DNA from: Bacillota bacterium
GTDB lineage: Bacteria; Bacillota; Clostridia; Lachnospirales; Lachnospiraceae
Assembly (NCBI GenBank): GCA_023416695.1
Contig: JAEZGY010000062.1
Location: 1-64,000, forward strand
DNA: 64,000 nt
Reading direction: 5' to 3'
Shown here: positions 1 through 6,674 of the stretch, piece after piece
Layout of the letters: each line of letters begins with the position of its first letter
How positions within the stretch are numbered: position 1 is the stretch's first letter
Made by a program: the position numbers and the translations under genes
The notes under the pieces: model-generated
What the model saw: the letters and a program-made list of their open reading frames with translations, nothing else
What the model was told of the DNA's origin: nothing
Databases searched by the model: none

Positions 1-71
1 ACGCCCTTTCCTTTTATATAAACAAGTACACTAGCGGTTCCTAAATCAATTCCAATATCACAGCCCAACAT
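1..71 (-). CDS. mreB: MreB-like rod-shape protein, N-terminal fragment (runs off window)
   Basis: Only the first 23 codons are present, because the gene continues past the left edge. The peptide begins MLGCDIGIDLGTASVLVYIK, which is the start of the actin-like MreB/Mbl family: the DxGTA stretch is the phosphate-1 loop that binds ATP. MreB forms filaments under the membrane and guides lateral wall synthesis in rod-shaped cells. A good ribosome site (AAAGGAG) lies seven bases before the ATG. Whether it is MreB, Mbl or MreBH cannot be told from this fragment. No mreC or mreD gene lies on the visible side. Confidence 0.75.
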   Translation of the reverse strand, partial: MLGCDIGIDLGTASVLVYIKGKG

Positions 72-278
72 GCAGTTACTCCTTTCAAACTATCTTTCTT
101 CATCTATTCAATATAGCAACATGTACCTTTGTTGTCTTTCTCATACTAATACATCCTATATTATAAACAGTTTTTCACATTTTTTAAAGTTTTTTTTTTA
201 AATATTACTAAAAGTTATTAATTTTACATCTTTCAACCCATTTTATACTACATTTTGCCTATAACACCCCCTAAATTC

Positions 279-758
279 TTATAGTTGATTGTTCTCTAAT
301 ATGTTTCCTAATTTCTTTCTCTTATGAATAAATAAACTAGTACCTCCTATTAAAACGCCTACGAAATAAAAAGCAGGTGCAAAAATAATAAAGTACTGTG
401 TAATAGAACTATTTATATTGGCATACTGCTGTATAACAAAATAAAATAGACACAACACAAAAGTAATCATGTGAGCATAAAGTTCTTTTTGGCTATAGCG
501 ATATTTCTTACAGAATACCGGTAATAATACGGATTGCTCCTTTGTCTTGTCTTTCCTTAAAAGTTGTCCAATCATAAAAGGCCCTACTACTATCCATAGA
601 AGAAAAAACATCGTCCCAGATAGTGCGCAGCGATAATAAATACGAATAAAGAATTCCATCAACAAAAGTACCATTAACCAAAGCCTAATTTGCCTTATAG
701 CTTCCAAGGCTGCAACATTACGGACTAACTTTTTAATCTGGCATGCTTCATTTTTCAT
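279..758 (-). CDS. Unknown four-helix membrane protein
   Basis: I do not recognise this 159-residue protein. It has a short charged N-terminus, then about four hydrophobic helices (roughly residues 25-40, 48-66, 95-113 and 121-145), with a Lys/Arg-rich loop between helices 2 and 3 and a basic C-terminal tail. The charge pattern fits an integral cytoplasmic-membrane protein with both ends inside. It has no signal peptide or catalytic motif that I can see. It is a single gene between the cotJ operon and the mreB-like gene, preceded by an extended -10 promoter. An ABC-2 or quorum-related membrane subunit is possible but unsupported. Confidence 0.6.
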   Translation of the reverse strand: MKNEACQIKKLVRNVAALEAIRQIRLWLMVLLLMEFFIRIYYRCALSGTMFFLLWIVVGPFMIGQLLRKDKTKEQSVLLPVFCKKYRYSQKELYAHMITFVLCLFYFVIQQYANINSSITQYFIIFAPAFYFVGVLIGGTSLFIHKRKKLGNILENNQL

Positions 759-826
759 AATAGTTCCTCTCCTCTTACCTATGAATAATTAGTTTTGGAA
801 AAGCCCTTTTAAGTATCTAAGCCAAT

Positions 827-835
827 ATTATAACA
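827..835 (-). promoter_or_regulatory. Extended -10 promoter for the unknown membrane protein
   Basis: The minus strand reads TGTTATAAT, an extended -10 element, about 70 bases upstream of the ATG at 758. No convincing -35 hexamer stands 16-18 bases upstream, which is common for extended -10 promoters. Read by eye only. Confidence 0.4.
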
Positions 836-928
836 TGTCCTATATAGATATTCCAGTTTATTTATTAGTGTATAATTTTATGTAGTATTGAAAGGCATAA
901 AAGAGTTCTAAATACCTATGTATTCAAT

Positions 929-969
929 GAGGGCCACCCCAGAAGCCACATCCTTCTGAAACAGCCCTC
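929..969 (-). other. Two-tier hairpin downstream of cotJC
   Basis: On the minus strand an outer stem GAGGGC/GCCCTC encloses a symmetric 5x5 internal loop and an inner stem CAGAAG/CTTCTG with a seven-base loop. It lies 28 bases after the cotJC stop. There is no run of T after it, so it is not a classical intrinsic terminator. It may protect the 3' end of the cotJ mRNA or end transcription weakly. Confidence 0.45.
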
Positions 970-996
970 TATTATAATTGGTTATATTCCTCTTTA

Positions 997-1611
997 CTAT
1001 TTATTCTTCATAAACGATAAATCATATGCTGGGTTTATATAGTAGAAATTATCTGCATCTAATTTGTCCTGAGTAATACGAAGTGCTTCACCAAACCTCT
1101 GATAATGCACAACTTCTCTCTCCCTTAAGAACCGAATTGGGTCACAAACCTCTGGATCATCAACAAGTCTAAGAATGTTGTCATAAGTGGTTCTGGCTTT
1201 CTGTTCTGCTGCCATATCCTCATGCAAATCAGTAATTGGGTCGCCCTTTGATTGAATGGTAAGTGCACTCCATGGTACACCACCTGCAGATTGTGGATAA
1301 ATTCCCAAAGTATGATCTACAAAGTATTTATCAAAGCCGCAATCTTTAATTTGTTGTGGAGTTGCATCTTTTGTTAACTGGTATACAATAGCACAAATCA
1401 TTTCCAAATGAGCCAATTCTTCGGTACCAATATCAGTTAGTATTCCTGTAACTTCTTTATATGGCTGAACATATCGTTGTGATAGATAACGTAAGGAAGC
1501 ACCTAACTCTCCATCTGGTCCCCCATATTGGGTCATTATAACCTGTGCTGCCTTTAAGTTGCACTTGGAAATCTTAACTGGGTATTGTAATCTTTTTTCA
1601 TAATTCCACAT
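997..1611 (-). CDS. cotJC: Spore coat protein CotJC (manganese-catalase family)
   Basis: This 204-residue protein belongs to the CotJC branch of the manganese catalase family, ferritin-like proteins with a di-metal site. Expected ligands are visible: Glu in the GTEELAHLEM helix (around 63-69), Glu in EDMAAEQKAR, and Glu-His in EREVVHYQRFGEA near 165-175. CotJC is a structural protein of the inner spore coat in Bacillus and may also detoxify peroxide. It is the last gene of the cotJABC operon; its ATG follows the cotJB stop directly, with AAAGGTGGT just upstream inside cotJB. The length is typical and no key residue appears to be missing. Confidence 0.93.
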   Translation of the reverse strand: MWNYEKRLQYPVKISKCNLKAAQVIMTQYGGPDGELGASLRYLSQRYVQPYKEVTGILTDIGTEELAHLEMICAIVYQLTKDATPQQIKDCGFDKYFVDHTLGIYPQSAGGVPWSALTIQSKGDPITDLHEDMAAEQKARTTYDNILRLVDDPEVCDPIRFLREREVVHYQRFGEALRITQDKLDADNFYYINPAYDLSFMKNK

Positions 1612-1872
1612 CTACGCTTTACCACCTTTCCAAGGCCAAGGCTCATCCGTCCAAGTCCAATAACAATCATTATCAACATCAGTAACTAACAATGGTCCAT
1701 ACTTTTTGGAATACTCGTCTAGTGCTTGTTCTCTTAAATCTCTGTATTTTTTATAGTAAAGTAATGCTTCTCTATCACATGGATGGGTATCTAAATAAAG
1801 TCCTACATCCAAAACCGCAAAGCTTACTTCCGAAATAAACTGTAATAGGCTTTCTTTTTCACATTTATTCAT
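1612..1872 (-). CDS. cotJB: Spore coat protein CotJB
   Basis: This 86-residue protein matches the CotJB family: the pattern is a helix that includes FAVLDVGLYLDTHP, then Tyr-rich segments ending in a Trp-rich PWPWKGG tail. CotJB is a small coat component made in the mother cell and thought to assemble with CotJC. The open frame extends nine codons further upstream, but I chose the internal ATG at 1872 because GAGGTG lies just before it and overlaps the cotJA stop codon. With this start the gene no longer overlaps cotJA. Gene order cotJA-cotJB-cotJC is the usual one. Confidence 0.9.
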   Translation of the reverse strand: MNKCEKESLLQFISEVSFAVLDVGLYLDTHPCDREALLYYKKYRDLREQALDEYSKKYGPLLVTDVDNDCYWTWTDEPWPWKGGKA

Positions 1873-1880
1873 TGGACACC

Positions 1881-2162
1881 TCACATTCTTGAGCCACACT
1901 TAGTCCACCATGGTTTTACCAATTCAGGGAAAATGGTTCCATGTGCTAAGCCTGCCTCACCTGTAAATACTTCTCCCCATTGTTGCCAAGGTACATAAGC
2001 CATTGCAATTGGCATACAGTCTACTGGGGCTTCCATAGTATTTGGGCATTCCACTACATTTTTAGTACAATTGCCGCAGGAGGTTTTGGCTTCTTTACAG
2101 TAATACCTATTCCCTAACGTACAATTATAGTCTCTATTGTGTCTACAATTTCTTTGATCCAT
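1881..2162 (-). CDS. cotJA: Spore coat associated protein CotJA, Cys-rich N-terminus
   Basis: This 93-residue protein is the first gene of the cotJ operon. The C-terminal half (MAYVPWQQWGEVFTGEAGLA) is the CotJA signature. The N-terminal half carries about eight cysteines within 40 residues (CRHNRDYNC, YYCKEAKTSCGNC, VVEC), more than I expect from Bacillus CotJA. The cysteine-rich part could cross-link in the coat or bind metal; that is inference. AAAGGAATC precedes the ATG, and a sigma-E-like promoter lies about 40 bases upstream. Mother-cell expression during sporulation is therefore likely. Confidence 0.85.
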   Translation of the reverse strand: MDQRNCRHNRDYNCTLGNRYYCKEAKTSCGNCTKNVVECPNTMEAPVDCMPIAMAYVPWQQWGEVFTGEAGLAHGTIFPELVKPWWTKCGSRM

Positions 2163-2201
2163 ATATAACAGATTCCTTTCAAAGTTTCATTCCCGCACTA
2201 T

Positions 2202-2229
2202 ATTGTATGTCTAATAAAAATGAATGTGC
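2202..2229 (-). promoter_or_regulatory. Sigma-E-type promoter of the cotJ operon
   Basis: The minus strand shows GCACATT, 13 bases, then CATACAAT. The -10 is an exact match to the sigma-E consensus and the -35 is close to it. It ends 39 bases before the cotJA start, leaving a leader of about 30 bases. In B. subtilis cotJABC is under sigma-E control, so site and gene agree. Confidence 0.7.
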
Positions 2230-2255
2230 TTGTATATCTTACAGCATTGTAAAAC

Positions 2256-2284
2256 TTGCTATCTTATCCATAACCATGTATAAT
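2256..2284 (+). promoter_or_regulatory. Sigma-A promoter of the small unknown gene at 2343
   Basis: The plus strand reads TTGCTA, 17 bases, then TATAAT: a perfect -10 with correct spacing and a 4/6 match at -35. It points to the gene starting at 2343, with a leader of about 50 bases, and is divergent from the cotJ promoter. Confidence 0.55.
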
Positions 2285-2342
2285 AGTACTACGTGGTAAA
2301 TATATCCACATATATGTAATAATGAAACTGGAGGGGATACAT

Positions 2343-2732
2343 ATGCTGTTACGAGCAAAAGAAACCTGTATTGAACAGGACAACTGTACTACTAATGATA
2401 TCTATTATGTTGCTTACAATAGTTTCTATCGCGACCATAAGGCCTTATTCCATGTTATGAACCTACAACAGAAATATATTTGTAGACCATCTTTTATCAA
2501 AAGGTCCATTTGTGTGTCGTTTCATTACACCCATGTAAACAATGAGGTAATGAATCGTTTTTGGAAACAACTAGAGCAATACAAAGATTATGTTGATAAA
2601 GTAGCTATCGTTGGTGTACCTATTAATGCTAAAGCTATTTTCACTGTAAAATCCAAATACATGGGCAGTGATTTAGCACCTTATCAATTCTTTGCTAATA
2701 CAGAAGCGGCCGTTCGCTGGCTAAAGAAATAA
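2343..2732 (+). CDS. Unknown cytoplasmic protein, 129 residues
   Basis: I do not recognise this protein. It has no signal peptide or membrane helix. The pattern of alternating strands and helices, with a hydrophobic strand VAIVGVPINAKAIFTV near the middle and a final AAVRWLKK helix, vaguely recalls STAS/SpoIIAA-like folds, but no active serine motif is present, so I do not assign it. The open frame begins 21 bases upstream, but a strong GGAGGGG sits inside that extension and is correctly placed for the ATG at 2343, so I use that start. The gene has its own promoter and terminator and is monocistronic. Confidence 0.7.
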   Translation: MLLRAKETCIEQDNCTTNDIYYVAYNSFYRDHKALFHVMNLQQKYICRPSFIKRSICVSFHYTHVNNEVMNRFWKQLEQYKDYVDKVAIVGVPINAKAIFTVKSKYMGSDLAPYQFFANTEAAVRWLKK

Positions 2733-2742
2733 TATTATAGAC

Positions 2743-2787
2743 AAAAAACCCGGGTACCTTGCACAAAAAGTACTCCCGGGTTTTCTT
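2743..2787. terminator. Bidirectional intrinsic terminator
   Basis: An AAAACCCGGG/CCCGGGTTTT stem with an inner TAC/GTA pairing and a small bulge is flanked by A-runs on one side and T-runs on the other. It lies between the convergent genes at 2343-2732 (+) and 2819-3322 (-) and can stop transcription from both. Confidence 0.85.
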
Positions 2788-2818
2788 TATTCCCTTTCCA
2801 TCTATTTCATTCAACTCG

Positions 2819-3322
2819 TTACGTATTCCACTGGTAATAACTCCTTAGCTCTGTTTTTCCACAGAAGATTCCACCATTCTTTATAATTACTTTTTCACTT
2901 GGATAGTTGTAATTATATATCATCGCAAGAAGCTCTGGTACTTCCATACTCTTTGCCTGTTCCAATAAAAGACTTAATAATAATGTACCATAACCATTAT
3001 TTCTATATTGTGGCATTATACTATAGGAGATACTTCCACCATGCTTTTTAAGTGCAGGTGTTAATTTATGACGAACCTTACCGATTCCAACGGGAATATC
3101 ATTTACTATTAACCAAAAGATACTTTCTGCTACTGTTCCTTCTTCTAAATTAATACCCCGTCGAATCTCATCTCTTCGAAGAAGCCATTTTTTATATTCC
3201 TCATAAGATAACCCATTAGCCCCATTATAGAACCCATTTTCATGGGCAGGAATCCTCTGTAGTAATCGGTAAACTAAAGGCCCATCCTTAGGCGATAAAG
3301 GCCGTAGTTCAATGCCAGTCAT
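2819..3322 (-). CDS. GNAT-family N-acetyltransferase
   Basis: This 167-residue protein has the GNAT fold. A central strand (SISYSIMPQYRNNGYGTLLLSLLL, about 96-119) carries the acetyl-CoA loop R-N-N-G-Y-G, close to the Q/RxxGxG/A consensus, and is followed by IYNYNYPSEKVIIKNGG, the usual motif B helix with the Asn-x-x-S pattern. The substrate cannot be told; relatives acetylate amino acids, peptides or drugs. GGAGG lies ten bases before the ATG. The gene is downstream of the FtsX/ATPase exporter genes with a 35-base gap and may be co-transcribed with them. Confidence 0.85.
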   Translation of the reverse strand: MTGIELRPLSPKDGPLVYRLLQRIPAHENGFYNGANGLSYEEYKKWLLRRDEIRRGINLEEGTVAESIFWLIVNDIPVGIGKVRHKLTPALKKHGGSISYSIMPQYRNNGYGTLLLSLLLEQAKSMEVPELLAMIYNYNYPSEKVIIKNGGIFCGKTELRSYYQWNT

Positions 3323-3357
3323 ATTTTAGCATCCTCCTTTGCCCATTTTTGATATCA

Positions 3358-5748
3358 TTACTCAACACTCTTTAAGGATTCAACCATATCTATTTTTTTC
3401 AAATGAAAATACATAACTATGTTAACAAAAAATGAAAACAATATGGTCAAAACAAAACTATAGAGATAACTAAAGTTCTTTATTGTACGGCCAAACATCA
3501 TAATGTCAACCTCTATAGTCTTTACTACATAACCATGCAAAATAAGCCCAAGAACAACTCCTATTGCAGCCCCAATCAAAGTCAGTAGTACATTTTCTCG
3601 ATATACATATGTCGCCACTTCCCCATTATAGAAACCTAATAGCTTAATCGTTGCAAGCTCCCGTTTTCGTTCCGTTATATTTATATTATTTAGATTGTAA
3701 AGTACAACAAAAGCCAGAAGACCTGCTGATATAATGAGCACCCATACAATGATATTAAAATGGCTCATTAAATCTGTAAGCTTTTTATTAAAATCTGTGA
3801 TAAAATTTACTCCACTACACCCACTATTTGCAATTAAGGTAGCTCCTAACCTAGATTCCTCCTCCTCTGTCTGGCTTTTACTTAGCAGTAAAATACTAGT
3901 CATTTGAGGTTTATCTTGAAATAGCCCCTGATACGTATTCATAGACAAGAAAACATAATTATATAGATAATTTTCTACAATATAAGATATTTCTACAGGT
4001 TTTATCTCTGTCTCACTTATCTTTAAGTTTATTGTATCACCTACAGATAAACCTAAACTAGATGCTAGCTTTTCTGTAACAGCAGCCCCTTTGTCTGGAA
4101 ATACATACCGTTCCTTTGTTTTACGATTTCGAAGTTCTATGTATTGATTGATTTCCTCCGTGTTTTCTGGAATATAGAGAATAACAGTCTTCTCTTCTTT
4201 ACCCCCACTAACCTCGATGGATTTATTATATACTTTCGTATAACCCTGTATTGTAGGCTGCTTTTGGATAAGGTTCTCTAAGTTCTGAAGCTCCTCTTTA
4301 GTAATGGTGGTATTTAACTGAACGTCTACATTGTACTTAAAAATCTCTTTATATTGATATTTAACAACATCAAAAATAGAGTCTCGCAAGCCAAAGCCCA
4401 CCATTAATAAGGCCATACAACCTCCAATACCGAATACAGTCATAAAGAATCGTTTTTTAAAGCGAAACAAATTACGTATGGTTGCCTTTTTTGTAAAATT
4501 AAGCCTTTTCCATATAAATGAGACACGTTCTATCAGTACTCTCTTACCAGCCTTAGGCGATACTGGACGCATTAATTCTGCCGGTTTTCCCATTAATTCT
4601 TTATAAGTAGCCCCAATAGCCGCTAATGTCGTTACGGCTACTGAGATAGAGACCGCAATAAGGGCAGGTTGCAGTTGCCACGGAGCAAAATACTCTGGTA
4701 GCCCTACATACATTAAACCATAGGCTGTAATAATGATATATGGAAATAATTTTTCTCCCACTAATACCCCAAGGATACCTCCACTAAGGGTTGCAAGAAG
4801 TGCATATAGGAGATACTTTGCTGTAATAGATTTGTTACTATAGCCCAAGGCTTTTAGAGTGCCTATTTGCATTCTCTGCTCTTCCACCATTCTTGTCATA
4901 GTGGTGAGACTAATTAAGGCTGCTACAATGAAAAATATCAACGGAAAGACATTGCCCAAGGCACCTATTCTGCTTGTGTCTTGCCCAAATTCCACATAGG
5001 TTTCTAGAGAATTACGATCTAGCACATACCATCTGAATTGTTTTGTTTCTGCTACTGCCTCGATTCTTTGCTTAACCTCATTTACCTTGTTCTCATATTC
5101 CTCGGTATATGCCACTAATTCTTTAGCCCCAGCAACACGTACATGAATTTCTGAATAAACACTTGATGGGAAGGAAGACATTGGCACTACCACAAAACCA
5201 TCTACTTTACCATTGCCTATAGAACAAGTTCCTCGATCCCAGCTTAGGTACCAACAGCTATCTCCCATCCCTACAACTGTCTGCTGTTCACCACTAGAAA
5301 AAGTAAGTTTATCCCCTAACTCAATCTCATGAGCCTTTGCAAATGCATTATCTACAAGACACTCTCCTTGATTTACCGGAAATTCACCTTCCCTTAGAAG
5401 AAAATTATCCCTTCCCTCTTCCGTAGCAATCTTCCTTATATTATATTCTAGGGAATCTCTAGTACAAGACAATTCCTGTGTCATATAAATAGAGGCTTTT
5501 TCTACTCCCTTGACATTGGATATACTTTCTAAATCTTCCTTAGTTAATCCCATTGGGGAAATCACTCTGATATCCATCATTTCACTTTCATCATAATAAT
5601 GATCTGCAGAATATCTCATGTCTGGCTCTGAGCTTCTAACTCCGGAAAAGAAGGCTGAACCAAGGGCAACAATGAAAAAAATTGAAATAAATCTACTTTT
5701 ACTCTTTCTAATTTCCCTAAAAAAATCTTTTCTCAGTGCTTTTTTCAT
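3358..5748 (-). CDS. FtsX/MacB-type ABC transporter permease
   Basis: This is a large (796-residue) permease with the MacB/FtsX layout. One N-terminal helix (about 15-35) is followed by an extracellular MacB-like domain, three helices around 270-390 forming the first FtsX domain, another helix near 435-455, a second extracellular domain, and three C-terminal helices (about 660-785). Such proteins do not move substrates through a channel; they use ATP on the inside to work on lipids, peptides or wall enzymes outside. It partners the ATPase just upstream. I moved the start to the ATG at 5748 because AAGGGGTGAG is placed exactly before it; the longer frame would overlap the ATPase by seven bases. 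Confidence 0.9.
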   Translation of the reverse strand: MKKALRKDFFREIRKSKSRFISIFFIVALGSAFFSGVRSSEPDMRYSADHYYDESEMMDIRVISPMGLTKEDLESISNVKGVEKASIYMTQELSCTRDSLEYNIRKIATEEGRDNFLLREGEFPVNQGECLVDNAFAKAHEIELGDKLTFSSGEQQTVVGMGDSCWYLSWDRGTCSIGNGKVDGFVVVPMSSFPSSVYSEIHVRVAGAKELVAYTEEYENKVNEVKQRIEAVAETKQFRWYVLDRNSLETYVEFGQDTSRIGALGNVFPLIFFIVAALISLTTMTRMVEEQRMQIGTLKALGYSNKSITAKYLLYALLATLSGGILGVLVGEKLFPYIIITAYGLMYVGLPEYFAPWQLQPALIAVSISVAVTTLAAIGATYKELMGKPAELMRPVSPKAGKRVLIERVSFIWKRLNFTKKATIRNLFRFKKRFFMTVFGIGGCMALLMVGFGLRDSIFDVVKYQYKEIFKYNVDVQLNTTITKEELQNLENLIQKQPTIQGYTKVYNKSIEVSGGKEEKTVILYIPENTEEINQYIELRNRKTKERYVFPDKGAAVTEKLASSLGLSVGDTINLKISETEIKPVEISYIVENYLYNYVFLSMNTYQGLFQDKPQMTSILLLSKSQTEEEESRLGATLIANSGCSGVNFITDFNKKLTDLMSHFNIIVWVLIISAGLLAFVVLYNLNNINITERKRELATIKLLGFYNGEVATYVYRENVLLTLIGAAIGVVLGLILHGYVVKTIEVDIMMFGRTIKNFSYLYSFVLTILFSFFVNIVMYFHLKKIDMVESLKSVE

Positions 5749-5759
5749 GCTCTCACCCC

Positions 5760-6464
5760 TTACCACTCGATGTCTTCTACAGAGGCCTTTTGCTCATTGA
5801 TTTGTTGGGATTGTACCTTCCCATTTTTTATTGAAATGATACGGTCTGCCATAGGGGTTATGGCTTGATTATGGGTTATTACTACAACAGTCATCCCCTT
5901 CTCTCTACTAGTATCCTGTAAGAGTTTTAGAATTGCCTTACCTGTTACATAATCTAATGCTCCTGTAGGCTCATCGCAAAGTAACATCTTAGGATTTTTA
6001 GCCAGTGCTCTAGCAATGGATACTCTCTGTTGCTCTCCACCTGATAATTGAGCAGGAAAATTCTGTTTTCTATCACCTAACCCAACTTCCTCTAATACCT
6101 CATTGGCATCTAAAGGTTCTTTACATATTTGCGATGCTAACTCCACATTCTCCAATGCAGTCAAGTTTTGCATTAAGTTATAGAACTGAAAAACAAAACC
6201 TATGTCCTCTCTACGATATTTAATCAGTTGTTTCCCTCTTAAATCGGACACTACTGTATTATCTACGGTTACCGTTCCCTCTGTTACACAGTCCATTCCT
6301 CCCAATATATTTAGTATGGTAGTCTTTCCTGCACCACTAGGACCCACAATAACCACAAACTCCCCTTTTTCTATCGTAAAGGTAGCTCCCGCTAACGCAT
6401 CAATAGTGACCTCCCCCATATTATACTGCTTTGTAACATTTTCAAAACTGATATATGATTCCAT
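5760..6464 (-). CDS. ABC transporter ATPase, MacB/LolD family
   Basis: This 234-residue nucleotide-binding subunit has a complete motif set: Walker A GPSGAGKT (about 41-48), Q-loop QFYNLMQ, signature LSGGEQQR (about 138-145), Walker B MLLCDEPTGALD and the H-loop ITHN. The Walker B sequence and the spacing are those of the MacB/LolD/FtsE group that pairs with FtsX-type permeases, which matches its neighbour downstream. AGGAG is nine bases before the ATG. No dedicated two-component system is adjacent, unlike bacitracin-type exporters, so a drug-resistance role is not indicated. Confidence 0.93.
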   Translation of the reverse strand: MESYISFENVTKQYNMGEVTIDALAGATFTIEKGEFVVIVGPSGAGKTTILNILGGMDCVTEGTVTVDNTVVSDLRGKQLIKYRREDIGFVFQFYNLMQNLTALENVELASQICKEPLDANEVLEEVGLGDRKQNFPAQLSGGEQQRVSIARALAKNPKMLLCDEPTGALDYVTGKAILKLLQDTSREKGMTVVVITHNQAITPMADRIISIKNGKVQSQQINEQKASVEDIEW

Positions 6465-6546
6465 GCTACATTACTCCTATCTATGTAATTGAATGCTATA
6501 AAAAGTACAAGTCACATACTCCATCTTCTATTCTAATCTTTTTTTC

Positions 6547-6575
6547 ATTGTACCACAATGTAGTTATTTTATTAA
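6547..6575 (-). promoter_or_regulatory. Sigma-A promoter of the ABC exporter operon
   Basis: The minus strand reads TTAATA, 17 bases, then TACAAT, about 80 bases upstream of the ATPase ATG at 6464. It would drive the ATPase, the permease and possibly the acetyltransferase gene. Confidence 0.5.
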
Positions 6576-6674
6576 GATTACCTTAAATTTTATTTTAATG
6601 ATTGCAAACCCATCCATATTATGGATACAATATTAGTATAATGTAATACTTTGCAGTTTAACTTATAGGAGAAA

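Noticed and set aside
2343..2732. Possible STAS/SpoIIAA-like protein
   Set aside because: Only a vague strand-helix pattern agrees; the phosphorylated serine motif is missing, so I left it as unknown.
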